Shown one piece after another: positions 24,057 through 33,012 of a stretch of 33,587 nt of DNA. The stretch is from positions 1 to 33,587 of the forward strand of contig JAJTGU010000124.1 in the NCBI GenBank assembly GCA_021297985.1, in the 5' to 3' direction. The notes beneath the pieces are model-generated. The model was not told the DNA's origin and ran no database searches. It was given only the letters and a program-made list of their open reading frames with translations. Numbering within the stretch: the stretch's first letter is position 1; every line of letters begins with the position of its first letter. The translations under genes and the position numbers were made by a program. Source of the stretch: Rubrivivax sp. (GTDB lineage: Bacteria; Pseudomonadota; Gammaproteobacteria; Burkholderiales; Burkholderiaceae_C).

Positions 24057-25737
24057 CTTCGCCCCCGCCCCCGCCCTCGCCTGCTGCGGGTCCGTTGCCA
24101 CCGGCGGTACCCCGCCCACCCGGGCGCCGACGGCGCCGGCGACGCTTCCGGGGTGCGTCGTCGCCGACGGCGCTGCCTTCGACAGACGACTCCGGGGCGT
24201 CGCCATCTTCCGTCGCTTCGGCATCCGCACGCGATCCCGGTTCCGCCGCCGGAGGCGCTCCCGCCGGCTCCGCGACCGGCGCCGCTTTGGGCACCCGCTT
24301 GACCCGCGAGCCGTGCTGCCGCGAACGCAGGTCCTCGACCATGGCCGCGCGGTCGTCGTCGCTGCCGAGGTGGTAGTCCTCCCACCAGTCGGCAAGCTCC
24401 ACCGGCAGTTCGCCGACGTCGGCCCGCAGCCGCAGGAAGTCGAAGCCCGCGCGGAACCGTGGCTGCGCCGCAAGACCCTGGGCACCGGCCGGTGTGCGCT
24501 TCTCGAAACGTGGCTGCATGAACCAGATCTCGCGCATGTCGGCAGCGAGCTTGCCGCGGCCGGAGATGTCGCCGATCCGTCGCTCGAAAACAGAATCCAC
24601 CGCTTGCTGCAGCGCCGGAAACGATGCCTCGCCGTCGTCGCGCAGTGCGCTCCAGCGTTCCTGGACGTCGTGCCAAAGAAGGCACGCCAGCAGGAAGCTC
24701 GGCACCACGGATCGACCATCGGCCACCCGCGCGTCGGTGTTGGCCAGGGCCTGCTGCACGAAGGCTTCGCGCTGCGCGCTCGGACGTGCCGGGTTCAGCG
24801 CGGCCTCCAGCACAGGGAACACCCCCGCCAGCAGCCCATGTTGTCGCAGGACTTCGACGCTGCGCACCGCGTGCCCGGTCTGCAGCAGCTTGACCATCTC
24901 GTCGAAGAGCCTGGAGGTCGGCACGTCGGCAAGCTTGGGCGCCATCGTCGTGATGGGAGCAGCGGTGCCGGGTTCGATGTCGAAGCCGAGCTTGGCGGCA
25001 AAGCGCAGCAGCCGCACGATGCGCACCGGATCCTCCCGGTAGCGCGCCAGAGGGTCGCCGATCATGCGCAACACGCGCGCACGGGCGTCGCCGAGACCCC
25101 CGTGGTAATCGACCAGCACCTGCGTCAGCGGGTCGTAGTACATCGCGTTGATCGTGAAGTCACGGCGCGCCGCGTCCTCGATCTGTGGTCCCCAGACGTT
25201 GTCGCGCAGCACCCTGCCGCTGGCGTCGACCACGTGTCGAGCGCCGGTCTTGCCCGCAAGCTCGCCCTTGGCCGTCTTCTCGTTGCCGAGCACCTGCTCG
25301 GCCGTGGTGCTGTCCAGGAAGGCGCGGAACGTCGAAACCTCGATGGTCTCGTGTTCGCGCCCGCGACCGAAGACCACGTGCACGAGCCGGAATCGCCGGC
25401 CGATGATGAAGGCTCGCCGGAACAGCACCTTGACCTGTTCTGGCGTGGCGTCGGTGGCGACATCGAAGTCCTTCGGTCGCAGTCCCACCAGCAGGTCGCG
25501 CACCGCGCCACCGACGATGTAGGCCTCGTACCCGGCCTCCTTGAGCGTGCGCACGACGCGCACGGCGTTGTCGTCGAGCAGTCGCAGATCGATGCCGTGG
25601 TCGGCCGCTGCCACCTCGACCCGCTCGCCCAGCGGGATCGTGACCGTTGCGACAGCCTCGGCAGCCGCTGGCGGTGCCGCAGCGTCGGGCCCGGGCTCGC
25701 CTTTGCCGAGCCGGCGCTGGATGAATTTCTTGATCAT
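24040..25737 (-). CDS. pcnB: Poly(A) polymerase I
   Basis: PcnB adds 3' poly(A) tails that mark RNA for decay. The 565-residue protein has the class II nucleotidyltransferase motif [10 protein letters not shown] (76-85) with the catalytic DFD (D90, D92), [12 protein letters not shown] and the RNA-binding region [17 protein letters not shown]. The polymerase assignment over tRNA CCA-adding enzyme rests on the long C-terminal part and the pcnB-folK order. The tail after about residue 490 is low-complexity: alternating Ala/Pro/Glu, then [14 protein letters not shown] and a Gly-rich end. The start ATG shares four bases (ATGA) with the stop of the HAD gene, and the end overlaps folK. Confidence 0.93.
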   Translation of the reverse strand: MIKKFIQRRLGKGEPGPDAAAPPAAAEAVATVTIPLGERVEVAAADHGIDLRLLDDNAVRVVRTLKEAGYEAYIVGGAVRDLLVGLRPKDFDVATDATPEQVKVLFRRAFIIGRRFRLVHVVFGRGREHETIEVSTFRAFLDSTTAEQVLGNEKTAKGELAGKTGARHVVDASGRVLRDNVWGPQIEDAARRDFTINAMYYDPLTQVLVDYHGGLGDARARVLRMIGDPLARYREDPVRIVRLLRFAAKLGFDIEPGTAAPITTMAPKLADVPTSRLFDEMVKLLQTGHAVRSVEVLRQHGLLAGVFPVLEAALNPARPSAQREAFVQQALANTDARVADGRSVVPSFLLACLLWHDVQERWSALRDDGEASFPALQQAVDSVFERRIGDISGRGKLAADMREIWFMQPRFEKRTPAGAQGLAAQPRFRAGFDFLRLRADVGELPVELADWWEDYHLGSDDDRAAMVEDLRSRQHGSRVKRVPKAAPVAEPAGAPPAAEPGSRADAEATEDGDAPESSVEGSAVGDDAPRKRRRRRRRPGGRGTAGGNGPAAGEGGGGGEGGSPA

Positions 25738-26402
25738 GGATACAGCTTCAGGACCGGCCAGCCGCGCGCCCTTGCGTGGCGCTCCAGGCTGGCCGAAGGG
25801 TTGGTGGCGACCGGATGCGTGACCGCCTCGAGCAGCGGGATGTCGTTGGCCGAATCGCTGTAGAAATGACTCGCCGGCAGTCGGGCCAGCGAAGTGCCGC
25901 GATCTGCCAACCAGGACTGGACCCGCACGACCTTGCCCTCCCGGAACGAAGGCACGCCCTGGACGCGACCGGTGGCCTGGCCGCCGTCATCGCGTTCGAG
26001 TTCGGTGGCGATCAGCGTCGGAATGCCCAGCAGTCTGGCGATGGGCCGTGTCACCGCGTCGTTGGTTGCGGTGACCAGGACCAGTTCGTCGCCTGCCGCA
26101 CGGTGGCGCTCGACCAGGTCGCGCGCCGCATCGCCGAGCATCGGCCGCACGATGTCGTGCACGAAGACCTCGAGCGCCGCGTCGACCTGCGCCAAAGGCC
26201 GGTGGCGCCAGGCCGAGGTTGCAAAGTCGGTATAGGCCGCCACGTCCAGCGTGCCGGCCATGTAGTCGGCATAGAAGCCGTCGTTGCGCGCCTTGTGCTC
26301 GAGGGCATCGGCCCAGCCCAGCGCGATGATGTACTCGCCGAAGGCATGGTCGGAATCGCCAGGGATCAGCGTGCCGTCCAGGTCGAACAGGGCCAGGCTC
26401 AT
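25734..26402 (-). CDS. HAD-superfamily IB phosphatase (SerB-like)
   Basis: A 222-residue HAD hydrolase. Motif I is DLDGT (D7 nucleophile, D9), motif II is the threonine T111 in VTATN, motif III is K157 (GKVVRV) and motif IV is SDSANDIPLLE with D183 and D187. The helical cap after motif I is that of subclass IB, the group of phosphoserine phosphatase and the cell-division-linked CicA-like proteins. Substrate is not known; phosphoserine is possible but unproven. It is tied by ATGA overlaps to hda upstream and to pcnB downstream, an arrangement seen in other Burkholderiales. Confidence 0.88.
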   Translation of the reverse strand: MSLALFDLDGTLIPGDSDHAFGEYIIALGWADALEHKARNDGFYADYMAGTLDVAAYTDFATSAWRHRPLAQVDAALEVFVHDIVRPMLGDAARDLVERHRAAGDELVLVTATNDAVTRPIARLLGIPTLIATELERDDGGQATGRVQGVPSFREGKVVRVQSWLADRGTSLARLPASHFYSDSANDIPLLEAVTHPVATNPSASLERHARARGWPVLKLYP

Positions 26403-27142
26403 CGGGCGTCCGCGCTTTCCGGCTGGTCGGCCGCGGCCTCGTCGCCCAGCATCGCACGCAGCATCGGCAGCGTGATCCGGCGGGTGGTGGACAGCGAGTA
26501 CTCGTCGATGCGCGCGAGCAGCGCGGACAGCTGACCGAGGTCGCGCGGGAAGTGTGTCAACAGATGGTCGAACATCTCGTCCTTGAGGATCAGGCCTCGA
26601 TCATCTGCCTGCCGGCGCAACGCGGCCCGGGTGTCGGCGTCGCCCGGGAGTTGCATCGCATAGACCAGGCCCCAGGCCAGACGGGTCCGCAGGTCCTCGC
26701 GCAGCGGCAGGTCCACCGGCGGCACGCGCCCGGCCGCCAGCACCGGCACACCGTGGGTCGTGGCCTCGACGAACAACGCAAAGGCGGCGCCCTGCTCGTC
26801 GGCGTCGAAACGATCGACATCGTCGAAGACAAGCGCCGACCAGTCGGGCAGGAAGTCCCAAGGCTGCACGCGGCCCGACTCGAACCAGCCAAGCTTGCGA
26901 CCGGCCGCCTGCAACTCGCCCGCCAGCGCCCGCAGCAGATGGGTCTTGCCGCTGCCGGTATCGCCCCAAAGGTAGACCGGCGGCCGCACGGCGTCGATGT
27001 CCGCGCCAGTGCCCTCGTTCACAGCCGCGAGCATGGACGCCAGATGGCGCATCGCCGCCAGGGGCTCGTGGTTCGAGCCGGTCACGAACCCGTCGAAGTC
27101 CATGCTGGGCTGCGGCCCGATGGCCAACGGGATCTGCTTCAT
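26399..27142 (-). CDS. hda: DnaA regulatory inactivator Hda homologue
   Basis: A 247-residue AAA+ protein related to DnaA domain III but lacking the DNA-binding domain IV. Hda binds the DNA-loaded beta clamp and stimulates hydrolysis of DnaA-ATP, preventing re-initiation. The extreme N-terminus QIPLAI (3-8) resembles the clamp-binding peptide QL(S/D)LPL of E. coli Hda. Walker A is GDTGSGKT (60-67) and Walker B LVFDD (104-108). Two tandem ATGs (27145, 27142) are available; 27142 keeps the motif at residue 3. The stop overlaps the start of the HAD gene as ATGA. It follows the SirB1-like gene after 17 bp. Confidence 0.88.
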   Translation of the reverse strand: MKQIPLAIGPQPSMDFDGFVTGSNHEPLAAMRHLASMLAAVNEGTGADIDAVRPPVYLWGDTGSGKTHLLRALAGELQAAGRKLGWFESGRVQPWDFLPDWSALVFDDVDRFDADEQGAAFALFVEATTHGVPVLAAGRVPPVDLPLREDLRTRLAWGLVYAMQLPGDADTRAALRRQADDRGLILKDEMFDHLLTHFPRDLGQLSALLARIDEYSLSTTRRITLPMLRAMLGDEAAADQPESADAR

Positions 27143-27159
27143 CATGGCTGCAGCGGTCT

Positions 27160-28044
27160 TCAATTCGGCCGCGGGCGGCCACGGCGTGGGGTTTCGAGCG
27201 CCCCGGACTGGGCCCACTGAGCCAGCGAGCGACGCATCGCCTCGCTGTCCTCGGCATCCGGCCGGTGCTCCAGGTACAACGACATCGCGGTCCGAGCTTC
27301 GTCCAGCCCACCGTGATGGGCACAGGCCAAGGCCAGGTCGCGCTGCTCTTCCCAGGCTTGCGGCAGCACCAGAACCAGCCGCCGCTGCACCGAAAGCAGT
27401 CGCACATGGTCGCCCGCGCTGCGGTGGATCTCCTTGAGGTTGCGCAACAGCCGGGCCAGGCAATCGCGCGGCGCCGCCGGCTGCAGAAAGAGCGCCAGCG
27501 GCAGCTCCACTCCGCCGAGCATCGCGGCATGGTGCTGGCGGTATGGCGCCAATCGCTCTTCGAGTTGCTCGCGCGACAACGAGTGGCCGTTGAACGGATC
27601 GACGACGACCTCGCCGCGGGGGAGCGCGAGCTTGACCAGGAAGTGACCTGGAAACGAAATGCCGTTCGCCTTCAGTCCGATCTGGGTCGCAAGCTCGACG
27701 TAGAGCAGCGCCAAAGTGATCGGGATGCCGCGTCGCGTCGACAGGACATGCGGCAGGTCGCTGTTGCGCCGGTCGTAGTAGTCGTTGACATTGCCCGAGA
27801 AACCCAACTCTTCAAAGAAGAAGTGGTTCAGCAAACGAAGGCGCTGCAAAGGTGCGGCATCGGCTGGCAGGCGGCGGCCCAAGGCATGTGCCAACGCGTC
27901 CACCTGGGCCAGCACAGCCTGGACATCGAGCCCAGGATCGTCGTCCTGGGCGACAGAGATGGCGGCTTCCAGCAGCGGCAAGCTGCTGTCCTCGGCAACG
28001 AGCGCCGAGAAATAGGCCAGAGGCGTCAGGGGTTCGAATTGCAA
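27160..28044 (-). CDS. SirB1-family protein (transglutaminase-like and TPR domains)
   Basis: A 294-residue protein of the SirB1 family. The first part is a transglutaminase-like domain, with NDYYDRRNSDLPHVL and RRGIPITLALLYVELATQIG (about 104-123) followed by ISFPGHFLVKL; its histidine/cysteine triad is not complete, as is usual for SirB1. The last ~90 residues are tetratricopeptide-like helices (RNLKEIHRSAGDHVRLLSVQRRL, then ACAHHGGLDEARTAMSLYLEHRP). Function is unproven. The start is uncertain: no ATG or GTG precedes the conserved LTPLAYFSALVAED; TTG 28044 is the nearest, TTG 28134 would overlap the end of murJ. Confidence 0.83.
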   Translation of the reverse strand: MQFEPLTPLAYFSALVAEDSSLPLLEAAISVAQDDDPGLDVQAVLAQVDALAHALGRRLPADAAPLQRLRLLNHFFFEELGFSGNVNDYYDRRNSDLPHVLSTRRGIPITLALLYVELATQIGLKANGISFPGHFLVKLALPRGEVVVDPFNGHSLSREQLEERLAPYRQHHAAMLGGVELPLALFLQPAAPRDCLARLLRNLKEIHRSAGDHVRLLSVQRRLVLVLPQAWEEQRDLALACAHHGGLDEARTAMSLYLEHRPDAEDSEAMRRSLAQWAQSGALETPRRGRPRPN

Positions 28045-28130
28045 GGTTCTGATGAGACGGGAGCATGCCCTGGCGGCCAGTGTAGCGAGCGGGACCGGGT
28101 GGCGTGCCCGAGCCGAAGTGCCTGCGACGG

Positions 28131-29690
28131 TCAAGGCGATCGCCGCACGAAGTCATGGCGGCGGACCCCGAGCGCGAAGAGGATCGCGAAGTACCCCAGT
28201 GCCGAGCCGGCAAGGACGGCTGCCATCGCTCCGGCACGCAGGCCCCATTGCGAGCGCATCGCGATCCAGTCGATGGCCTCCGAGGCCCAGGCCAGACCCG
28301 CACCGAGCGCCACGGTGGCCAAGGCCACGCGCAGTGCGAACAACGCCCACCCCGGCGCTGGACGGTAAGCCCCGTTGCGCAGCAAGCCGACGAGCAACAA
28401 GCCGGCATTGACCAGCGCGCCCAAGCCGATCGACAAGGCAAGGCCGGCATGGCCGAACCACGGCACAAAGACCAGATTCAGCAGTTGCGTCGCGGCGAGC
28501 ACGCCGATGGCGATCTTCACCGGCGTGCGGATGTCCTGACGGGCGTAGAAGCCGGGGGCCAGCACCTTCACGGCGACGATCCCGAGCAGGCCGACACCAT
28601 AACCCTGGAGCGCAAGCGCCGTAGCGCCGACATCGCGATCCGTGAATGCCCCATAGTGGTAGAGGACCGCCACCAGAGGCTCCGCAAAGACCAGCAGCGC
28701 GGCAGCGCAAGGCAAGGCCAGCATCAGCATCGTGCGCAGCCCCCAGTCGAGCATCGCCGAGTAGCGGTCGCCTTCGCCCCGAGCCTGCGCCGCAGAGAGC
28801 TGCGGCAGCAGCACGACCCCGAGTGCCACGCCGAGCAGAGCCGTCGGGAACTCCATCAGCCGGTCGGCATAGGTCAGCCAGGACACGGCCCCGACGGCGA
28901 CATGCGACGCGATCTGGGTGTTGATCAGAAGCGAAAGCTGCGCCACCGAGACACCAAGCATCGCCGGGGCCATCTGGCGCAAGACGGTGCCGGTGCCGGG
29001 GTGGCGCCACGCGGCCCGGATCACTGCGGGCGACAGGCCGATGCGCGGCAACTGGCCGATGCGCGCCAGCGCCGGGATCTGAACCGCCAGTTGGAGCACG
29101 CCGCCAAGCATCACACCGCCGCCGAGAGCCAGGATCGGCTCGACTCCGCGCTGCTCGAGCCACGGCGAGCCCCACCAGGCCGCCGCAATGGTGGCCAGGT
29201 TCAGCAGCACCGGTGTTGCTGCAGGTATCGCAAACCGACGCCAGGTGTTCAACACGCCGGCCGCCAGCGCCACCAGCGACATGAAGCCGATGTACGGGAA
29301 CATCAACCGGGTCAGCAAGACGGCGGTGTCGAACTCCGCCAGCCCGGAGCCCATCATCCAGACCAGCACCGGCGCGCCGACCACCCCCATGGCGCAGACC
29401 ACCAGCAGCGTCCAGGCGAGCACGGTTGCCACGGCGTCGACCAGGCTCGCCGTGGCGGCGTCGCCGTCGCGAGCCCGGGTCGCCGCCAACAACGGCACAA
29501 AGGCCTGCGAAAACGCGCCCTCGGCGAACAGCCGGCGGAAGAGATTCGGGATCCGGAACGCGACGTTGAAGGCGTCTGTGGCCGCGCTGGCGCCAAAGGT
29601 TGCCGCGATCAAGAGCTCGCGCACAAGGCCTGACACGCGCGACACCAGGGTCAGCAGCGAGACAGTGGAGGCAGCCTTGAGGAGGTTCAG
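28131..29690 (-). CDS. murJ: Lipid II flippase MurJ (MviN)
   Basis: A polytopic membrane protein of 519 residues (as called here) with 14 or so hydrophobic segments. It moves lipid II across the inner membrane for peptidoglycan synthesis. NLLKAASTVSLLTLVSRVSGLVRE, AFNVAFRIPNLFRRLFAEGAFSQAFVP and the LLGVALGVVLLPQLS block are diagnostic. The family normally begins MNLLKAA; here that first position is CTG (29690). The only standard in-frame start is TTG 29768, which would add 26 unusual residues and has an AAGGCGG five bases upstream, but would lie before the predicted -10 box. I have placed the start at CTG; the TTG alternative remains open. The gene is divergent from rpsT and leads the SirB1-hda-HAD-pcnB-folK run. 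Confidence 0.93.
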   Translation of the reverse strand: MNLLKAASTVSLLTLVSRVSGLVRELLIAATFGASAATDAFNVAFRIPNLFRRLFAEGAFSQAFVPLLAATRARDGDAATASLVDAVATVLAWTLLVVCAMGVVGAPVLVWMMGSGLAEFDTAVLLTRLMFPYIGFMSLVALAAGVLNTWRRFAIPAATPVLLNLATIAAAWWGSPWLEQRGVEPILALGGGVMLGGVLQLAVQIPALARIGQLPRIGLSPAVIRAAWRHPGTGTVLRQMAPAMLGVSVAQLSLLINTQIASHVAVGAVSWLTYADRLMEFPTALLGVALGVVLLPQLSAAQARGEGDRYSAMLDWGLRTMLMLALPCAAALLVFAEPLVAVLYHYGAFTDRDVGATALALQGYGVGLLGIVAVKVLAPGFYARQDIRTPVKIAIGVLAATQLLNLVFVPWFGHAGLALSIGLGALVNAGLLLVGLLRNGAYRPAPGWALFALRVALATVALGAGLAWASEAIDWIAMRSQWGLRAGAMAAVLAGSALGYFAILFALGVRRHDFVRRSP

Positions 29691-29741
29691 ATCGATAAGG
29701 CCCGGGGCAGCCGCCGCGAGTCCAAAAGGGGAAAGCCCGGG

Positions 29742-29747
29742 AGTATA
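29742..29747 (-). promoter_or_regulatory. Possible -10 element of murJ
   Basis: TATACT on the minus strand, about 52 bases before the conserved murJ N-terminus. A TTGTCC lies only 15 bases upstream, a short spacing, so the promoter is weakly supported. If it is used, the message starts downstream of TTG 29768 and the CTG start is favoured. Confidence 0.35.
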
Positions 29748-29848
29748 GGAGCGCCAAAGCGCGGACAAGTCAGCCGCCTTTGACGCGTGCTACACTCGAC
29801 GGTCTTTGCCTACGCGCAAACCCGACTCACTCACCGACCTCACCGTTC

Positions 29849-30151
29849 ATGGCCACCTCGTCCAAAGCCAAGAAGAAGACCGTTCGTATCGCCTCCGGCC
29901 GCAAGCGTGCCCGTCAGGACGTCAAGCTCAACGCGCACAACAGCGCATTGCGCTCGCGCTTCCGCACCGTCGTCAAGAATGTTCAGAAGGCTGTTGCCGG
30001 CGGCGACAAGACCAAGGCCGTCGAGATCTTCAAGTCCGCCCAGAGCACGATGGATTCGATCGCCGACAAGGGCCTGTTCCACAAGAACAAGGCAGCACGC
30101 TTGAAGAGCCGTCTGGCCGCCAAGGTCAAGGCGCTCGCGCTGGCGGCCTGA
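29849..30151 (+). CDS. rpsT: 30S ribosomal protein S20
   Basis: A 100-residue S20, which binds 16S rRNA and helps hold the small subunit body together. The lysine-rich start [37 protein letters not shown] and [22 protein letters not shown] are characteristic. ATG 29849 is fixed by alignment with the family, although the preceding bases (CTCACCGACCTCACCGTTC) are pyrimidine-rich with no Shine-Dalgarno. A strong terminator follows 21 bases after the stop, so it is a single-gene transcript. It faces away from murJ, as in many Burkholderiales. Confidence 0.96.
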   Translation: MATSSKAKKKTVRIASGRKRARQDVKLNAHNSALRSRFRTVVKNVQKAVAGGDKTKAVEIFKSAQSTMDSIADKGLFHKNKAARLKSRLAAKVKALALAA

Positions 30152-30172
30152 GCGTCCTCAGCTTCCAAAGAC

Positions 30173-30198
30173 AACCCGCCGCTGGCGGGTTTTTCTTT
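30173..30198 (+). terminator. Intrinsic terminator of rpsT
   Basis: AACCCGCC (30173-30180) pairs with GGCGGGTT (30184-30191) around a GCT loop, followed by TTTCTTT. Its A-side can also serve the convergent DUF3579 gene ending at 30208. Confidence 0.88.
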
Positions 30199-30207
30199 GT
30201 CCGGGGC

Positions 30208-30705
30208 TCAACCCGGAGCGTCCGGCAACAAGCAGATTTCTGCCACCGGCAGTCCGTTGTCGCGGGCGAAGTTCATCACGAAGTCCCAGGCCATCGGCTC
30301 GACGCCTTTGAGTGCCTCGTCGACGATCACGCACTTGACGCCGTCGATCGCGCGCGGAAAGCAATACGGCGAGTAGCCGATGTAGGCACTGATGCCGCCG
30401 ACACCGCCGCCGGGCCGGAACGATGACATCGCACCGGCCAGTCGCTCGGACCAGTCGCTGGGGCGGAAGGCTCGGCCATCCCGTGTGACGCCCTGGATCA
30501 CGAATTGGCGCGGTTTGGCCAGTGGCGCAAGCGGACCAGGGTTCGGCAGCTTCGTTGGCGAGAGGGTCATCGGCGGCGGTGGCAGGACGCTTGGCGCGCG
30601 GGCCAGCGGGCCGGCATGCGGGCGCGTGGCTCGGGTCCCCGGCCACGTCAGTACCGGCAGGATTGTGCCTTGCGGATGGGGCAACTGTTGCGTTGCAGCA
30701 ATCAT
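30208..30705 (-). CDS. DUF3579 family protein
   Basis: The C-terminal 100 residues (from about 66, RQFVIQGVTRDGRAFRPSDWSERLAG through DFVMNFARDNGLPVAEICLLPD) match the DUF3579 proteins that lie between rpsT and argD in Burkholderiales. No function is known. Two starts are possible. ATG 30705 has AGGA eight bases upstream and gives 165 residues with a Pro/Arg-rich, probably disordered extension of about 45 residues. ATG 30570 gives 120 residues, nearer the usual length, but lacks a ribosome site. The longer form is listed because of its ribosome site. Confidence 0.8.
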   Translation of the reverse strand: MIAATQQLPHPQGTILPVLTWPGTRATRPHAGPLARAPSVLPPPPMTLSPTKLPNPGPLAPLAKPRQFVIQGVTRDGRAFRPSDWSERLAGAMSSFRPGGGVGGISAYIGYSPYCFPRAIDGVKCVIVDEALKGVEPMAWDFVMNFARDNGLPVAEICLLPDAPG

Positions 30706-30832
30706 CGGGCGGTCCTGCGTGGTGTCGTATCGCTTGTGATCGGCCGCAAGGCGGTCGACTTGAGGCTGACGCGTACACTGACCGGTCGTTTTTGACCCTC
30801 ACTCCAACCGGCGCCACCGGTGCCGCGCGTCC

Positions 30833-32068
30833 ATGAATGCTCCCGACCCCGCCTTCGTTCAAGCCGCCGGCACTGGCACGCCGGGCATGCCCCAGGTGCT
30901 CAACACCTACGGCCGACTTCCGATCGCACTGTCCCACGGCCGCGGATGCCGCGTCTGGGACACCGAGGGCCGCGAATACCTCGACGCTCTGGGCGGCATC
31001 GCCGTCAACACCCTGGGCCATGGCCACCCCAAGCTGGTGCCGGCGCTCCAGGATCAGGTGGCGCGCCTGATCCATTGCTCGAACTACTACCAGGTCCCGC
31101 TGCAGCAGCAACTCGCAGCCCGGCTGTGCGAACTGTCCGGGCTGAGTGGCGCCTTCTTCTGCAACTCGGGCCTTGAGGCCAACGAAGCCGCGATCAAGAT
31201 CGGCCGCAAGTTCGGCGTCGACAAGGGCTTCGCCAAGCCGCAGATCGTGGTGTTCGAAAAGGCCTTCCACGGCCGCTCTCTGGCCACGCTGTCGGCCACG
31301 GCCAACCCCAAGGTGCAGAAAGGATTCGGTCCGCTGGTGGAGGGTTTCGTCCGTGTGCCTTTGAACGACCTGGCCGCGATCGACCGGGTCGCCGCCGAGC
31401 AGCCCGAGATCTCCGCGGTGTTCCTGGAGACCATCCAGGGTGAAGGCGGCGTCAATCCCGCACGCTGGGAGTTCCTGCGTGGCCTGCGCGAGGCCTGCGA
31501 CCGTCATGGCTGGCTGCTGATGCTTGACGAGGTTCAGTGCGGCATCGGTCGCACCGGGCGCTGGTTCGCCCACCAGTGGGCCGGGATCGTGCCGGACGTG
31601 ATGCCGCTGGCCAAGGGCCTGGGCTCCGGCGTGCCGGTGGGTGCGGTGGTTTGCGGCCCCAAGGCCCTGCATGTGCTTGGCCCGGGCAACCACGGCACCA
31701 CGTTTGGCGGCAACCCGCTGGCCATGCGGGCCGGCGTCGAGACGCTTCGCATCATGGAAGAGGACGGCCTGCTGGCCAACGCGGCCGAAGTTGGTGCGCG
31801 GATGAAGTCGGGCCTTGAGCAACGGCTGGCTGGGCTCCCCGGCGTGCGTGAGATCCGCGGCGCCGGACTGATGCTCGGAATCGAGCTCGACCGGCCCTGT
31901 GGGGTGCTCGTCGCGCGCTGCGCCGAGGCGGGACTGCTGATCAGCGTCACCGCCGACTGCGTGATCCGGCTGGTGCCGCCGCTGATCCTGAGCGCGGCAG
32001 AAGCCGACGAACTGATGGCTCGACTGTGCCCGCTGGTCGAAGACTTCCTGCAGGAACCCCAGGCGTGA
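30833..32068 (+). CDS. argD: Acetylornithine aminotransferase
   Basis: A 411-residue class III PLP aminotransferase that converts N-acetylglutamate semialdehyde to N-acetylornithine, and usually also serves the parallel diaminopimelate step. Family blocks are present: NTYGRLPIALSHGRGCRVWD, FFCNSGLEANEAAIK (the cofactor phosphate site), EKAFHGRSLATLSAT, MLDEVQCGIGRTG and PLAKGLGSGVPVGA, where K261 is the PLP-binding lysine. The downstream argF overlaps its stop as GTGA, confirming the biosynthetic role over catabolic AstC or ornithine aminotransferase. Confidence 0.94.
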   Translation: MNAPDPAFVQAAGTGTPGMPQVLNTYGRLPIALSHGRGCRVWDTEGREYLDALGGIAVNTLGHGHPKLVPALQDQVARLIHCSNYYQVPLQQQLAARLCELSGLSGAFFCNSGLEANEAAIKIGRKFGVDKGFAKPQIVVFEKAFHGRSLATLSATANPKVQKGFGPLVEGFVRVPLNDLAAIDRVAAEQPEISAVFLETIQGEGGVNPARWEFLRGLREACDRHGWLLMLDEVQCGIGRTGRWFAHQWAGIVPDVMPLAKGLGSGVPVGAVVCGPKALHVLGPGNHGTTFGGNPLAMRAGVETLRIMEEDGLLANAAEVGARMKSGLEQRLAGLPGVREIRGAGLMLGIELDRPCGVLVARCAEAGLLISVTADCVIRLVPPLILSAAEADELMARLCPLVEDFLQEPQA

Positions 32069-32997
32069 AGCCCGGCCCGGGCCTGAGGCGGCACTTCCTG
32101 CAGTTCAAGGACCTGCGCGCCGAGGAGTACGCCTATCTCTTCGAGCGAACCCGCGAGATCAAGAAGCGCTTCAAGAACTACGAGCGCTACCAGCCGCTGG
32201 TCGACCGCACGCTGGCCATGATCTTCGAGAAGGCGAGCACGCGCACGCGGGTGAGCTTCGAGGCGGGCATGTACCAGATGGGCGGCTCGGTGGTGCACCT
32301 GACCACCGGCGACAGCCAGCTCGGACGCGCCGAACCGGTGGAAGACAGCGCGCGGGTCATCAGCCGCATGGTGGACCTCGTGATGATCCGCACCTACGAG
32401 CAGGCCAAGCTCGAAGGTTTCGCCGCGCAGTCGCGGGTACCGGTGATCAACGGCCTGACCAACGAGTACCACCCCTGCCAGATCCTGGCCGACATCTACA
32501 CGTTCATCGAGCACCGCGGTTCGATCCAGGGCAAGGTCGTGGCCTGGGTCGGCGCCGGCAACAACATGGCCAACACCTGGCTGCAGGCGGCGGACATCCT
32601 CGGCTTCACGGTGCACGTGAGCACGCCGAGCGGCTACGAGGCCGACGCCGCGGTGGCAGGGGTCAGGAACCCGGCCTGCTGGAAGATCTTCGACCACCCG
32701 CTCGACGCCTGCGCCGGCGCCCATCTCGTGACCACCGACGTCTGGACCAGCATGGGCTACGAGGCGGAGAACGAGGAGCGCCGCAAGGCCTTCGTCGACT
32801 GGTGCGTCGACGAAGACATGATGTCTGCCGCTGCGCCCGACGCCCTGTTCATGCATTGCCTGCCGGCGCACCGCGGTGAAGAGGTCACCGCCGAAGTCAT
32901 CGACGGCCCTCAAAGTGTCGTCTGGGACGAGGCCGAGAACCGCATGCACGTGCAGAAGGCGCTGATGGAGTACCTGCTGCTCGGGCGCATCGGCTGA
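32065..32997 (+). CDS. argF: Ornithine carbamoyltransferase
   Basis: A 310-residue transcarbamylase that makes citrulline from ornithine and carbamoyl phosphate. The carbamoyl-phosphate loop STRTR (58-62), HPCQ (136-139) and the ornithine-specific HCLPAHRG (264-271) are all intact; the last separates it from aspartate carbamoyltransferase. The GTG start at 32065 lies in GTGA shared with the argD stop, giving M-K-P-G-P-G-L-R-R-H-F-L-Q-F, a normal family N-terminus. The frame is open for 13 more codons inside argD, which are not needed. In many relatives argG follows; here the next gene is convergent, 15 bases away. Confidence 0.96.
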   Translation: MKPGPGLRRHFLQFKDLRAEEYAYLFERTREIKKRFKNYERYQPLVDRTLAMIFEKASTRTRVSFEAGMYQMGGSVVHLTTGDSQLGRAEPVEDSARVISRMVDLVMIRTYEQAKLEGFAAQSRVPVINGLTNEYHPCQILADIYTFIEHRGSIQGKVVAWVGAGNNMANTWLQAADILGFTVHVSTPSGYEADAAVAGVRNPACWKIFDHPLDACAGAHLVTTDVWTSMGYEAENEERRKAFVDWCVDEDMMSAAAPDALFMHCLPAHRGEEVTAEVIDGPQSVVWDEAENRMHVQKALMEYLLLGRIG

Positions 32998-33012
32998 GTG
33001 CCCCCGGCGGCG

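Noticed and set aside
24313-25863. Long plus-strand frame across pcnB
   Set aside because: Antisense to an intact PcnB and without domain features; a shadow of high GC.
28104-29633. Long open frame of about 500 codons on the plus strand across murJ
   Set aside because: The product is Arg/Gln/His-rich with no recognisable domain, and the opposite strand codes for a clear MurJ.
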